Shown: positions 40,901-52,775 of the stretch, one piece after another
How the letters are laid out: every line of letters begins with the position of its first letter
Numbering within the stretch: the stretch's first letter is position 1
Assembly: GCA_963573385.1 (NCBI GenBank)
Contig: CAUYLG010038475.1
Coordinates: 21,756-85,755, forward strand
Direction: 5' to 3'
Origin: Cacajao melanocephalus
Taxonomy: Eukaryota; Chordata; Mammalia; Primates; Pitheciidae
Length of the DNA: 64,000 nt
Program-made: the position numbers and the translations under genes
Notes under the pieces: generated by a model
What the model was told of the DNA's origin: nothing
The model's database searches: none
The model's input: only the letters and a program-made list of their open reading frames with translations

Positions 40901-42390
40901 TATATAACTGTCATGGTACCTAGATTTCAGGAGATCCTTTCACAATTAGGTTTTGATCAGTGAAAAAAAGTGGAGGTATGGAGCAAGCAGCAGACAGTGG
41001 CATTTTGAGAGGCACTGGAGAACAGAATCAAGGCCAAAGTGGCTGGCAAAGGGTCTCAAAGAGATCACAGCACCTTGGAGCATGAGGAATGCAGATATGA
41101 CAGCAAAACTGAAGTCAGAGTCTCCTTCAGCCCAGGTTATGAAAACATTATGTTCTTTCAAAAAGATTTTAGTAAAGAAGAAAGTTGAAAAGATCAGGAT
41201 TTCTGGGGACTTCCACTTTCCAAATACCATTTTAAAAATTTAATAGCCTTCATAATGTTTTATGATGCATTAAACCTTTTAAGCAGGTTTGTATAACATA
41301 ACTGATAACACACCATTAAGGGATTTTTACAAGAGGGCATGGGGAGGGCTGCCTTGCATCTACGTACCCAGATGCTTCCTGGATGAGATGGATATATGTT
41401 ACACAAATTTGTTTCCAAAACAATGACCCAGACTTGCTGTCGCAAATGTCACCTATACACTGACATGAATGTACATAAATTTATGTAATTAGCTACTCCA
41501 GATCTCTTAGCTGATTCACAAGCATAAGTCTCCTCCAAGAGAGTAAAATAGTTAAGGAATAATAAAATTCAGTGAAGTTAACAATAATGAAACATTCTAT
41601 TGGCTTTAAAAACACTGTAGAGCCAATGTAATAAATAAGACTCTCTTTTTAAAAATCCCATAAAGTGAAAAAGAAAATTAATTTTCTATTCAAATCAATT
41701 ATATATCAATTTAAATGTAGTTTAATTCTATTTTGGAACTTGATTAAAGTGATCTTGAAAGGTTTCTAAATTAAATTTGTTTTCAAATCCCTAAATCAAA
41801 ATTGTTCAAACCTAGTATTTTCGTATTCCTTTCAAAATCACCAATGACTTGTACCAATTACAAGATGGCCAGAGACCTATGCATGAATCTTAAAACATGC
41901 AACAAAATGACAATTATTGCCTATGCGGTAACATTTGCATTTGACAAGTGGCAGTCGGGGTGATTTTCTTGATTTTGAACAGATTCTATTATTCAGTATA
42001 TGAATACCAAATAAACATACAAACAATGCAGATGATACATTGTATAACATAATCAGAAGAGAAACTGCCTGTGCACAGATGGTCACACACATAAGAGAAC
42101 TGCATCGAAAAATGATGTTATACTTCAGAAGGCATTCATCCACGTGTGGGAATAAAGAAGTTGAGAAGGACAAATTTAGTGGAAAGATAAGATGACTTAG
42201 GGCAGAGAAGGAAATTGCTTCCACGCAATTGAACAACTGTAGCAGGAGTGTCCCTTCCCAACCAGGAAAGTGAGGCCCCTGGCCTGGATCCCAGGCCTCA
42301 GAGCATTTCTTGCTTGGAGTGCCTTACTTGATATATTCATTGACCCTCTCTGATAGCTGGAACAGCCAAGATCTGCAGTACTCTCTTGGT
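40901..42390. other. Unique AT-rich stretch with overlapping open frames
   Basis: About 1.5 kb. At 40946-41243 both strands are open for 94-96 codons. A 119-codon minus frame lies at 41877-42236. Neither contains a domain or motif I recognise, and lengths are near what chance gives in a window this size. Confidence 0.45.
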
Positions 42391-43364
42391 AGGGTGCTTC
42401 AAACTCAGAATGGAACTGTGTGGGACCCATTCCTAATTATGTCTGGAGCCCACTCCAACACTTTATTCCAAGTATCAGGTCAACCAGATGCTCCAAGGAG
42501 CTTAATGACACACTTATCTCAGGATTTGGTGACTTTGCCCTAGCTCCAGAAGAGCATCCTGGCAAGGGGTCCCTCCCACAGGGCAGTGTAATATTTCTTT
42601 CAGAGAACTACACAAAATTAGGCTGCAAAAATGAAACACACATAATTAATTTTGATTGATGTTCATTCAGGTTGGACAGAGGATGATGAGTTCAGGTCTC
42701 CGCTCAACCAATGGTTCACTACTGGTCTTAGGGTTTGAGCCTGGTGGGTTCATGCATCAGCTCTCATCTGCCCATCTTCTAACCATGATGATGATGCTAG
42801 TCTACAGGAGTTGAGGGTAGCAAGGGTTGAAGCAGGCATTCTTTATCCTGTGAGCCCCTGATCCACAAAAACCAAAGTGGACACATCTCCTGTTTTGTAG
42901 GTTCTATGCTAACAGTGAGCAAGTTCTCTGGTGATAACCATGCCTATCTACTCCTCAGAGGCCTTTCAAAATCATTTTTCTTTAATGCTAATGGCCCTTT
43001 TGATCAATGTCCTCTCCTACCTCCTATAATTTGTGTGGTTAAGAACCAATATCCCTTGCATAAATGGGACCACTCTTCTCTCTCCACCAAAGGGTCAGTC
43101 ACCTCTTCTCTCCTGAAGAGAGTATGTAAAAGGCAGGGGTACAGTCTACATTTAAAGACATCACATTCCATGAAGGCAGTGATTAATATAAAATAATATA
43201 TTTTCCAACAACTTAAACCTTTTTGGGTAGGCTTTTTTGGGGTGCTTCAAACTCAGACCAGAACTGTGTGACACTCATTCTTAATTATGTCTGAGTTCCG
43301 GTCTGAGTTTGAAGCACACCACAAAAGCATACCCAAAAAATCTTCAAGATATGGTTGGAAAATG
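42391..43364. repeat. Unassigned direct and inverted repeat set (foldback)
   Basis: Segment A (about 42391-42446) recurs in direct orientation as B (about 43239-43293): both contain GGTGCTTCAAACTCAGA, a GAACTGTGTG word and TTAATTATGTCTG-type ends. The end of B runs straight into an inverted copy C. The left arm 43200-43265 pairs with the right arm 43295-43364 around a loop of about 29 bases; the inner 25 bp match at 24 positions and the outer part is imperfect. The DNA between A and B (about 790 bp) is not recognised. I cannot name a transposon or LTR family for it. Confidence 0.8.
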
Positions 43365-43868
43365 TGTTATTCTATGTTCATGCTCTAAAATTCTGAATGA
43401 GAAATGTAACACGACTAGAAACAAATTAAGGTTCACATTTCCCTCCATAATCTGAATAAATTATCCCTGTGTGGTTGTAACTGCGGGCAGGAACAACCTC
43501 TCAGAGAGCCACCAGAAGCCTTCATTGGAGAGGCAAAGTCCATATTGCTTCAATATAAATAGGTTCTGAAGAGTGGTAGTATTAAGAGTAGTACCAACAT
43601 TACTACCTTTTTCTCACAGTGAAAAATAATCAGCCAGAAATTACACATTTAACCAAAAAACATGAAACCTAGATGGAAATTTGAGAAGGAGTTCAATGGA
43701 CTAAATACAACTTTGTAACTGTAATCTCTGTTTGAAAGTGAAATAGACATCTTTTAAATATTTCCATGATAAGAGAATTTAATCAATGCTGATGAAATAT
43801 AAAGAACGTTGGGAGATAACAGTTGTATTGTGTAGCAGTTTGAAATAGATGATCTTTAAAATACTACT
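43365..43868. other. Unique stretch, nothing recognised
   Basis: About 500 bp beyond the foldback with no feature that I can name. It may still belong to the same unidentified element. Confidence 0.4.
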
Positions 43869-44180
43869 GGCTGGGTGCAGTGGCTCCCACCTGTAATCCC
43901 AGAACTTGAGGAGGCTGAAGTGGGTGGATTACTGGAGTCTACCTGCCTGGCCAACATGGTGAAACACCATCTTTACTAAAAATATTTTTAAAATTAGCCA
44001 GACACGGTGGTGGGCAGCTGTAATCCCAGCTACTCAGGAGGCTGAGGCAGGAGAATCACTTGAACTCAGGAGGTGGAGGTTGCAGTGAGCTGAGATTGCG
44101 CCACTATACTCCAGCCTGTGTGACAGAGTGAGACTCCATCTCAAAAAATTAAAATTAAATAAATAAATAAATAAATAAAA
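43869..44180 (+). mobile_element. Alu SINE with (AAAT)n tail
   Basis: From GGCTGGGTGCAGTGGCTCCC to AGTGAGACTCCATCTC, then an AAAT/TAAA repeat tail (44146-44180). There is a small deletion in the left arm near 43935-43950. Confidence 0.96.
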
Positions 44181-44694
44181 TACGATGCTGCTGACTGGTC
44201 TTAAGTCTCTCCTCTTTCAATGAGAGACAGTGGAATTCCCAAAGTGGAGTGACAGCAGAAGTAGGGTGGGATTTCTTTTTCTTTTAAAGTGGTCAGAGAT
44301 TACTTAACATTATTTAATTTTATTTTCTAAAAATTCAGTTCTTTGTGCGAAATGCTATCGATCACTCAAAAGTTATGGTGATCCTGCCTCTAGTACTCAT
44401 AATTGCCTGACTCACACTTGAGCTTGGTAAGAGTTTTGAAACATTGTGGCCCAGAGCAATTTTCTATCTTCTTCCCCCTCTTTTTATGCTATGTGTTGTC
44501 CCAGGCAGGCACTAAAGCCTACCCCGTAAGTCAACACTGAAAAAAGTCACATACTAAGCCTCATATGACAGATAATGTTTCTTTAGTTTATACCAAGAAT
44601 TTCATCTAAAATGGAGTTCATTTTCAATGCAGCTTCTTCATAATCATGGCTCTGAAGTTCTACTTACTCACAACTAGAGTAATATTAAAAACAA
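44181..44694. other. Unique stretch, nothing recognised
   Basis: About 510 bp between two Alus with no supported feature. Confidence 0.5.
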
Positions 44695-45002
<308 letters not shown>

Positions 45003-46114
45003 CTACACATGCCTTTTCAAACTCTCCAATTGCTACTACAAGTGACTGAACAATAGCCAAAATCAACAGTGAAGGCTTAGAGATGCTAATGCAGCTTAGT
45101 GTTCTACTTTGAAATTCACAGGTATGGCAAGGCAAACTTGCATGCTGCTCTGTGGTTCTCCAGAACTCGATCTTCCCATTCCTACTCCACTTAGGACAGT
45201 GATACCAATGCCAAAATATTGCCTCAGCATGAAAATGATCTCCACCTGGATGTGAAACTAAAATCCTAACAACTGAAAAATTATTTGGAAGTTTTTACAT
45301 GGCTACTCAGTGACTTTAAAAACACTGCTTGCTTTATACACGCGGCTATTTCCTGCCATATCTGGATTTAATACTGGTTCAAAATGAGATTCAAAATATT
45401 AAGCATGTTCTAAACCAAAGACATTCCGGTGCTCACAATGTTCAAAAGTCTCAGAGAGTCAAACCACCATTGAAAAGGTTCCAATACCCTCAGATTTATA
45501 ACTGATCCTAGAAAGGAAACATGTATGTATTAATATACAAAGAGGACACTGTAATTCCTCTCTTTGGGTATCTGCTGCAAGCAGAAACGCAGTGCATGTT
45601 GAACCATAACTTCGACCAAAAGTTATGATACAGATCTTCAGAATCCAGAAAACAGCAACAAGGGGCAGATCAACTACTTTACTAAGAAAGTCATGAGTTC
45701 TTTTGGAAATCAAACTCGAGTATGATCCAGAAATGGAAAAAAAAAGAATAATCAGACTGTCTTCATCAATAAGCAACTTTATTTAACACGTGCACACATG
45801 TTAGTAGAGTGCTGAATGGCCCACTCAACTAACCCACACCCTGGTAGTCAATATTTGTTCAACTGAACAAACATAACAGGTAACTATATTAACTAAATTT
45901 AATCCATTTATAGCACACTTCTCAGGTTAACTTCAGATACCTTTGGTGGTGAGAATTATTCAATAAGTTATCTAGGCATCAGAGGACAGTATTTAAAGCT
46001 TTCCATCTATTTCAGTGAACAGTTTCATTATCAGATAAAGTTCAATTTATAGTTTCCTGGAATCTCAGGCCTACTGGCCCTACACATATTCCTAAATCAG
46101 TCAAAAAGAAAGAC
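45003..46114. other. Unique stretch, nothing recognised
   Basis: About 1.1 kb. A 105-codon minus frame (45459-45776) has hydrophobic stretches but no recognised family. Confidence 0.5.
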
Positions 46115-46290
46115 TTCAGGGGTTCAAGGCCAGATCCACCTTTTAAGCCATGTGAATTTAGGAAAGTTTTGTAACCTTCTGGATCACATTTCCCTTTAAC
46201 ATCTTTTTGTTTTCATGTGAAGAGCTAAATAATATTTGTAAAGCAACTGTTACTGTTCTAGCACAAGTGACTCTCAATCAATAACAGTTA
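46115..46290 (+). mobile_element. MIR SINE
   Basis: AAGGCCAGATCCACCTTTTA, TTTTGTAACCTTCTGGATCA, AATAATATTTGTAAAGCAAC and CAAGTGACTCTCAATCAATA follow MIR in plus sense. Confidence 0.75.
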
Positions 46291-47114
46291 TGAAAAATCT
46301 TTGTACCAATCAAAAATGTAAATTAAAAACAATGAAACATTGTTTTTGTCTACTAAACTTAGAAAAAATCAATATAGGGATAAAAGATGTCATAAGGAAG
46401 CGTTCTCACAGACTGGTGTGGCAGGGTGCAGTGGGCTGTGCTGTCCAGTGTGGCAGCTGCCAGCCACAAGCAGCAACTGGGTACATGGAATGAGGCCAGC
46501 CATAATTGAGACACGTGATAGGTGTAAATACACATCAACTTTGAAAGAATAATTATGAAAAAATGTAAATGATTTCATTAACAACGTTTAGATTAAGAAC
46601 ATACTGAAATGACGCTTTGGCTTAAATGAAAAGTCCTAGCCTCTGAAATAAAAACCTTAAATCCTCAAACTTTTCAAATATTGAAAAATTATTTCACTTC
46701 TTTACTACTGAATTCATTGCTCTTGTTTCAAAGTTGGATTTTTTTCTTTTATTTATTCCCCAAAAGAGGTTATTTTCCTCCTATCTCTAGCTCATTTGTC
46801 TAAATATATTTTATATTTTAAAATAAAATATAAAATACAATTTCTGCCTATAACAAAGAATATTTCAAAGACTTTTTTGAAAAAGTATTATAATAACACA
46901 TATTTTGTATAGCTCTTTGTATTATCAGCAATTTCTAGCTATTTAGACTGTGTATAACTGGCTAGTTACTTGGGTAATAAATGTTTACATGCAAAAATTA
47001 CATATTAAGCCACTTTCCTATGACAGGTTTGGTGTATACAACGATAAAAAGAAGATATGGGGTCCCTGCTTGTTTTCTCTGGCTAAAAATACTGTTGATT
47101 TTCTTGAGTGACAG
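46291..47114. other. Unique AT-rich stretch with a hairpin
   Basis: No gene or repeat recognised. An AT-only inverted repeat (14-bp arms 46807-46820 and 46824-46837) is present. Confidence 0.5.
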
Positions 47115-47345
47115 ATTATGTATTCATTTATTGACTCATAATTTATTAACCACCCACTTAAGGGCCAACTAATGTTGTAGGTACTAGACCGTACAATGGG
47201 CAAAATGGTCTCTGCTTTTTTGGAGTTTAAATTCCAGAGGGAAAACAATGCATAAACCAGTAAACAAACAAATATGCATGTCAGTTGATAAGAAATCAAA
47301 ACAGAAAAAATACGGCCAAGTAAAAGGATACAGAGTAATGAAAAG
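47115..47345 (-). mobile_element. L2 LINE 3' end
   Basis: TATTCATTTATTGACTCATA, TTAACCACCCACTTAAGGGC, TTTTTTGGAGTTTAAATTCC, then AAACCAGTAAACAAACAAAT and AAGTAAAAGGATACAGAGTA are in antisense L2 3' order. Confidence 0.75.
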
Positions 47346-47505
47346 GTTTATATCTTAAGTACAGTGCTCACAGGCCTCTCTGACAAAGTGCCATTTATGT
47401 AGAATAAAATGATAAAGCACCATTCATAGGAACTTAAGAAAATATATTCTACTGGGAACAACAGTGGCAAAGACACCAATCCTGGAGTGTGCTTTGTGCA
47501 TTTTA

Positions 47506-47558
47506 TTTTTAATTTTTTAATTTTTAATTTTTAATTTTTATTGTATTTTAGGTTTTGG
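47506..47558 (-). mobile_element. Micro-L1 insertion (53 bp) with 15-bp target duplication
   Basis: The insert is an impure T-rich tail (TTTTTAATTTTTTAATTTTT) followed by TTGTATTTTAGGTTTTGG, which matches the extreme 3' end of L1 in reverse. The perfect 15-bp duplication GCTTTGTGCATTTTA flanks it (47491-47505 and 47559-47573). It is therefore a target-primed insertion truncated to about 18 bases of L1. Confidence 0.88.
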
Positions 47559-47734
47559 GCTTTGTGCATTTTAGATTGTCAAGAAGTCCAAGGTAGTTGG
47601 AGCAAAGTAAGCAAGGAAAAGGTCATGGAGTCGGATCATTTTGAAGTTTGTAGGATACAAAGAGAGCTTCTACTTAATTCTAAGTGAAACGGGTCTTAGA
47701 GGGTTTTGATGAAAGTGAGACAAGATATGACTTG

Positions 47735-47915
47735 CATAAGGCTTTATAATGCATCAAGCATTCACCAGGTAATTCACATAATTTTATGCAATTTAATGCC
47801 TGAGGTTATAATAGTTCCACCTTCCTGTTGAGAAAACTAAACATCAAAGAAAATCAGTAATTTGACCAAGATCACATAGCCAATAAATCACAGAGTTAGA
47901 ATTCCAGTTATATAT
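47735..47915 (-). mobile_element. MIR SINE
   Basis: CTGTTGAGAAAACTAAACAT, GTAATTTGACCAAGATCACA, TAGCCAATAAATCACAGAGT and AGAATTCCAG follow the antisense MIR core. Confidence 0.8.
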
Positions 47916-48244
47916 CTTTTACTTAAAAAGATCAAATCATCTCTGAAATTTGCCATCGTAAAAGGTGAGCGAGGTAAAACTTTCAGGGAAAACATTATGA
48001 AAATTATTAAGTATGCATAGACATACCAGGAGAAGAGTTAAGAATGTCAGTAGATTTTATCAGTTTACAATTCTTGATATTAAGGTTTGCGCAATTACTA
48101 ATTATGTGGCACCTGTAATAGATACTCAATATATGTTTAAGGAATGAATAAATGGTATTGTAGAATTAGAAAGAAGGCACATTTCAGTGTGTAAGGACAG
48201 CAATATGAAGGTAGTAAGGTAAACTGTAGTTTTGTCTAAATATT
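47916..48244. other. Unique stretch
   Basis: No gene recognised. ATAGATACTCAATATATGTT followed by GAATGAATAAATG near 48118-48152 looks like a weak L2 3' terminus. Confidence 0.45.
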
Positions 48245-48602
48245 ATAGTGTCAACCCTCCCACAGGCTCATTGCTTTAGGAAAATTCTACTTTCCCATAA
48301 ACTTATCTTCAGACTTGACTATGTGACTAACTTTGGCTAATAAAATGTGGATAGGAGATATGTGAAACATGTGACTTCTCTGAGCAGAAGGTGCAGGAAC
48401 CGATGTGCAGTCTCACGACTTCTCTCTTTCCATCTGCCATTATCTTGGCATGCCCCAGTAAAAGGATTATTCCTCAATTTGAGTCTCAGAATGAAAAAGA
48501 CTTTAAGAGGATCCTCAAATAATACTCAACATAAGGAAGAAATAAAACTTTGCCTTGATGGGGTTGTTTGTTACTGTTATACCTAGCAAGTGACACCTAA
48601 TA
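48245..48602 (+). mobile_element. MLT1-type (ERVL-MaLR) LTR
   Basis: TTTGGCTAATAAAATGTGGA, a GTGACTTCTCTGAGCAGAAG block, TTTCCATCTGCCATTATCTT, GAAATAAAACTTTGCCTTGA, TTTGTTACTG and a CTAATA end follow an old MLT1 LTR in plus sense. Confidence 0.75.
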
Positions 48603-49444
48603 AAAGGTAAAAGGTGAAAACTGAATAAATTGAAAATGGGAAGGTTTTCTTTTTATGGAAGTAGTAACTAAAATTTTATGCTATGGGCGAGATTAGGGGA
48701 TTCTAGCAAGTTGAATGACTAAGAAGAATCTGTTTAGGGTAAAAAAGAAAATCTACTATACATAAGTTTTTTTTAATGGCAAGGAATAGTTCAATAAATA
48801 GCCCAGCTGAAATGTACCAACAAATATAGGTGGATACAGATACTGTGTATCTCAGACTTACAAAGTACATCCATAGTTATTAGAAACTATTTACTTTAAA
48901 ATAAGAACATTAAAATTAATTTAGATTTTTATTTTTAAACCAAGACTAAAATACTCAATCTCAAAAGAAAGTCAACTAATAATCTTTATATAACCTTTAG
49001 CCATAAAATATAAAGTTAGGAATATTTCTTTTTTTATATGACATTCCAAGCTCATAAACCACACAACCCCTGAAAGAGCACGTCTTACTGACATCACTGA
49101 ATGTAACAAGAGAATGGCCAAGATAATCTAGATATTTCCAAGTACGCCTTGATTCATACGTTCAGAATAATGAGTAGGAAAACACGCTGAGTAGAAAAAT
49201 AAAAATACATCTCACTGAAAATAGGAGAAGGAATTGAAATTTTTAAAAAAGTACTTGATGGTTAAATCAGCATGATATGCATAAACTGCAAAAGCCATCT
49301 GAGCCATAGCCTAAAGCTTATTTATGCCTATGATTTTCAAATTTTTATAACTCCTATTTCTATAAGCTCTTCCTTTTAATAACATTAATAACAATAATGA
49401 TTATAATAAAAGGCACAGGCATTAAGAAACTACCTGGTGGTGGT
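48603..49444. other. Unique AT-rich stretch
   Basis: About 840 bp without a supported gene or repeat. Confidence 0.5.
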
Positions 49445-49620
49445 CCTCATGTATATTATATCATATAGTCCTCATTCATCTCTAGGAGGATGATACTTTC
49501 ATTATCTTTATTTTTAAAAGAGAACAAAGTGAGTGCAAAAAATAAGTGTAAGTTGTGCCCAATAAGTAAAGTGTGAGGATTCAAAAGTTGATCTATTTCA
49601 AAGACCATGCTAAGCTAGTA
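49445..49620 (-). mobile_element. MIR SINE relic
   Basis: ATATAGTCCTCATTCATCTC, TAGGAGGATGATACTTTCAT and AAAGAGAACAAAGTGAGTGC, then GATTCAAAAGTTGATCTATT, follow antisense MIR with high divergence. Confidence 0.65.
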
Positions 49621-49729
49621 TTTTACAACTTTTTCTGTGTTTTCCAATAGGATATTAAGATATTTAAAGTGACATTTTATCTTCAAATAGTTTTAAGAAA
49701 TTATTTTGAATTTGACATGATTTTAATCA

Positions 49730-49849
49730 TAGTCCCAGCTACTTGGAAGGCTGAGGTGGTAGGATCGCTCAAGCCTGGCAGGGTGAGACTGTACTGAGCT
49801 GTGTTCACACTGCTGCACTCCAGCCTGGGGAATGAAGCAAGACCCTGAT
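49730..49849 (+). mobile_element. Alu monomer fragment (J-like or free monomer)
   Basis: A single Alu-type arm from AGTCCCAGCTACTTGGAAGG to CACTCCAGCCTGGGGAATGA. GGATCGCTCAAGCCTGGCAG is J- or monomer-like. Its A-tail has become the adjoining purine repeat. Confidence 0.88.
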
Positions 49850-49851
49850 GA

Positions 49852-50000
49852 AAAAAAGAAAACAAGAATAGAAAGAAAGAGAAAAGAAAGGAAAAGAAGA
49901 AAGAGAGAGAGAGAAGGAAGGAAGGAAGGAAGGAAGGAAGGAAGGAAGGAAGGAAGGAAGGAAGAGAAAGAGAAAAAGAGAGAAGAGAGAGAGAAAAAAA
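49852..50000. repeat. Purine microsatellite with (GGAA)12
   Basis: Impure GAAA/GAGA repeats, then twelve consecutive GGAA units at 49916-49963, then GAGA-rich sequence to about 50000. It arose from the tail of the neighbouring Alu monomer. Open frames of 80-130 codons on both strands here are artefacts. Confidence 0.97.
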
Positions 50001-50002
50001 TG

Positions 50003-52599
50003 CAGCTCTCATCAACTGTAAGCAGAGGGCTTTGTGCCCCATGGTATCCCCAGCACACAGTTGGTACAGAGTAGGTATGAATGAGCAAAGAGCTCAAAAT
50101 ATATGTTGCCTCCATTAAATTAAAGTCATGTATTTCATTTACATCTTAGAAGAGCCATATTAGGAAACTATAAACTGGAAATTATTAATTGTGATTTAAG
50201 AGATCTATATCAATTTCAGAAATTTACTAAGATAAAAAACTGCAAGCATAATAGATTTCAGGAACAAAGGAAAAGACTGGAAATAGGAAGATGTGAGATT
50301 CATGTGTGTATGAAGAGGTCCATCTGTAGGCTTAGCTTCATAGCTAACTGAGAAAGGAAGGAAAAATAAATTATTGGGTTTTGGCATTTTTTTATTAAAC
50401 AAAAAATCTTTCCCTGATATTGATAAAAATTATTAAGAATATCATATTTAAACCTTTTGGTAAAATATTCTGTCTTTGTGCCAGCTATTATAAGTTCATT
50501 TTCTTCTTTCACCAATCATTACCTGACTATGTCCTTGGTTTTAGTGTCAAACCAGGGGCAAAATAACAGCATTATAAGGAATATGACTCTGGCAACACTT
50601 CTGTCCCAAGGCAGAGGAAAGCAAAATCTGATAGAACCACTGGTGTTATAATAAATCCAGGCAAAGTTTCACATAAACAGTTAAGCTGTTGGAAGCGCAG
50701 CCAAAAGGAACGTTAACATCTTTGCAGGATTTTCACAAAGTCTCACTAATAATAGTTGACGGGGCTGCCATCCTTCCTGTTTTAGTAGCAGCAAGAAACA
50801 CAAAATTGTATTAGGAAACATGCTTTCTGCAGCTGCCCAAGTTTTAATGAGTAAGAATGAGAAATTCAACTAAACTTAAATTCTGGGCTATACAGAAATA
50901 AAGAACTATAATCCTATGCTGTGAATTGATATAACATGAAAGAAGGCTAAGTAAAGTAGTCCTTTAGGAGCAATGAGGGTCACCACAATAATCCAATGTG
51001 GGGAAATGGTAATAGCCATAGTTTGTTTGGTGTGTAGCTTGAAGAGGACTTTGGTCTGTCACATATATTGTTATACTTCTCCCACATTAGCTTATAAGGG
51101 GAATTAAGCCAATAAGTAATTCAATTAGTCTCTTCAACACTGGCTCCCTGTGACTGCGGCATCGGTATTCCTAATCTCATGCCAATATCAGCTTGAGGGA
51201 TAGTGGAGCACTTGAGAGTAAATGGCCAAAATCAGAGCTCTAAATGGATGAAGCTGGAAGAAAGGTATGGTCATTATTATATGAAATGAGATGCCTGCAA
51301 TCTCCTTGGAGAAGCTATTCCAAAGTATGTATAAAATAACATCAGTGATAAGCCTGATTAATAATTTAAAAGTATTTTTTTAAAACAAACTCAGGTATAC
51401 CTTGCCTACCTTTTTCTATATGACAGGATTCAAAATAACAGTCAATTATGTGACATTTAATTGCACTAAAAGTAGCAGTCTGATTAATGTGAAGAAATTT
51501 GAATCATGGTTAGTAAACCATTAGTAGAATGACGAAGCATCTTTCATTCAATATAACTTACTCTTTTCTCAATAAACACCAATTATCTTCATCTGTAAAA
51601 CAATTTTTCACTAGAGAGGAATTTTTCCTATAGTGACATAAATAGTACCACTTGATAAATGGTACCATTTCTGTGCCATTTCTTAGAAAGCAATGATTTC
51701 AGTGCTATAGAACAATAGTGATGGGCTTCTCTACTTCCCCCTCCTTTTTCTACTCAACTATGGCAAAAGATGAAAGAGAATACAACACCTCATTTTTAAT
51801 GCTATCATCATTCTCAATATGACCTAACCAGTAAAAACTGCAAAATCAGCAGTAGATGCAGACCTAGGGATTGCCTTTAAAAAGAGAGATGGAGACGGAA
51901 CATACATGTGCTGCATCCAAGAAGCTGTCATTAGACTTAAGGATGAAGTTTGCTTTTGGCTACTGCTAAGTTCAGCAGTTGCTACTGCTCCACTTTTGAC
52001 TGGTTATCTACTTTAAAAGAAGTGATTTAGAGAATATTTTAAAAGGAACATTTACTGTGAAAAACACTGTCATAAATTTCAATTGAAAAAAATTTATTAG
52101 GTGCCTACAATGTGTAAGACAGGGTGCTCATGAGAATGGCAAGTAGTTTTCTTCACTGCACAGATTCTAGACACTCAATAAATATGAATACATGGATTGA
52201 TTTGGCAGGTAAAAGTTTGTAGGAATTCTTTTTTTACTTTCTATGTGTTTTCAGTTTCTTGCCGCATAATTTTTACAGAAGATGGTCTGAAAAACTTCCA
52301 AAATATGGATGAACGGAGCTTACAAAATATAAATTATTCATAAAATATGACTGAAGGTTCACAGCTTAGAGGTTTAGTAGCACCTTCAGGTCATGGAGTT
52401 CCTGTGCAGTTTGCGTTATACAAAGTGTAAGACTATATCTTTGGCTTAGTCACTTGGAACTTTATGGTAATGAAGCCAGAATTCCCAAAGCCTGCTCACC
52501 AAAAATGGATGTAACTTGTGCATTCAATTTGATTGTCACAGTTATATTTTTTGTGCATTCAACTTTGAGAGATGAGGAGGAGGAAGAGGAGCGTGATAT
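50003..52599. other. Unique AT-rich stretch
   Basis: About 2.6 kb without a gene that I can support. Weak L2-like words lie near 52085-52190 (TTATTAGGTGCCTACAATGT, CACTCAATAAATATGAATAC). Nothing else is recognised. Confidence 0.5.
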
Positions 52600-52775
52600 T
52601 CTGTCAGTTACTGTGCTAAGTCTCTTGCTTAATTTAATTATTATAAGAGCTCTGTAAAGTAGACACTATTAATAGTTCACTTTACACTTGAGGAAAAAAG
52701 GCTCAGTGAGGCTAAATAATCTGCCTAGGCATATAAGTGGTAGGGCCAGGATTCAGACTCAGGTGGTCTGGATAT
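52600..52775 (-). mobile_element. MIR SINE
   Basis: TTACTGTGCTAAGTCTCTTG, TTAATTATTATAAGAGCTCT, CACTTGAGGAAAAAAGGCTC and GGTAGGGCCAGGATTCAGAC are ordered antisense MIR blocks; one of the better preserved copies here. Confidence 0.88.

Noticed and set aside
40946..41243. Antisense pair of 94-96-codon open frames outside known repeats
   Set aside because: No motif, no recognised family, and the length is in the range expected by chance for a 64-kb window. A codon-conservation test would be needed to revive it.
41877..42236. 119-codon minus frame
   Set aside because: Cysteine- and hydrophobic-rich but no recognised family, no start context or splice evidence; treated as chance.
42310..43196. 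Frames of 77-96 codons, considered as endogenous retrovirus env or gag pieces
   Set aside because: No retroviral motif could be identified; described only as an unassigned repeat region.
45459..45776. 105-codon minus frame with hydrophobic stretches, considered as a receptor fragment
   Set aside because: No conserved receptor motif could be seen.
46807..46837. AT-only inverted repeat with 14-bp arms
   Set aside because: Arms contain only A and T with strong bias, so chance or slippage explains it.
49701..50115. 113- and 130-codon minus frames
   Set aside because: They translate the GGAA/GAAA repeat and the Alu monomer.
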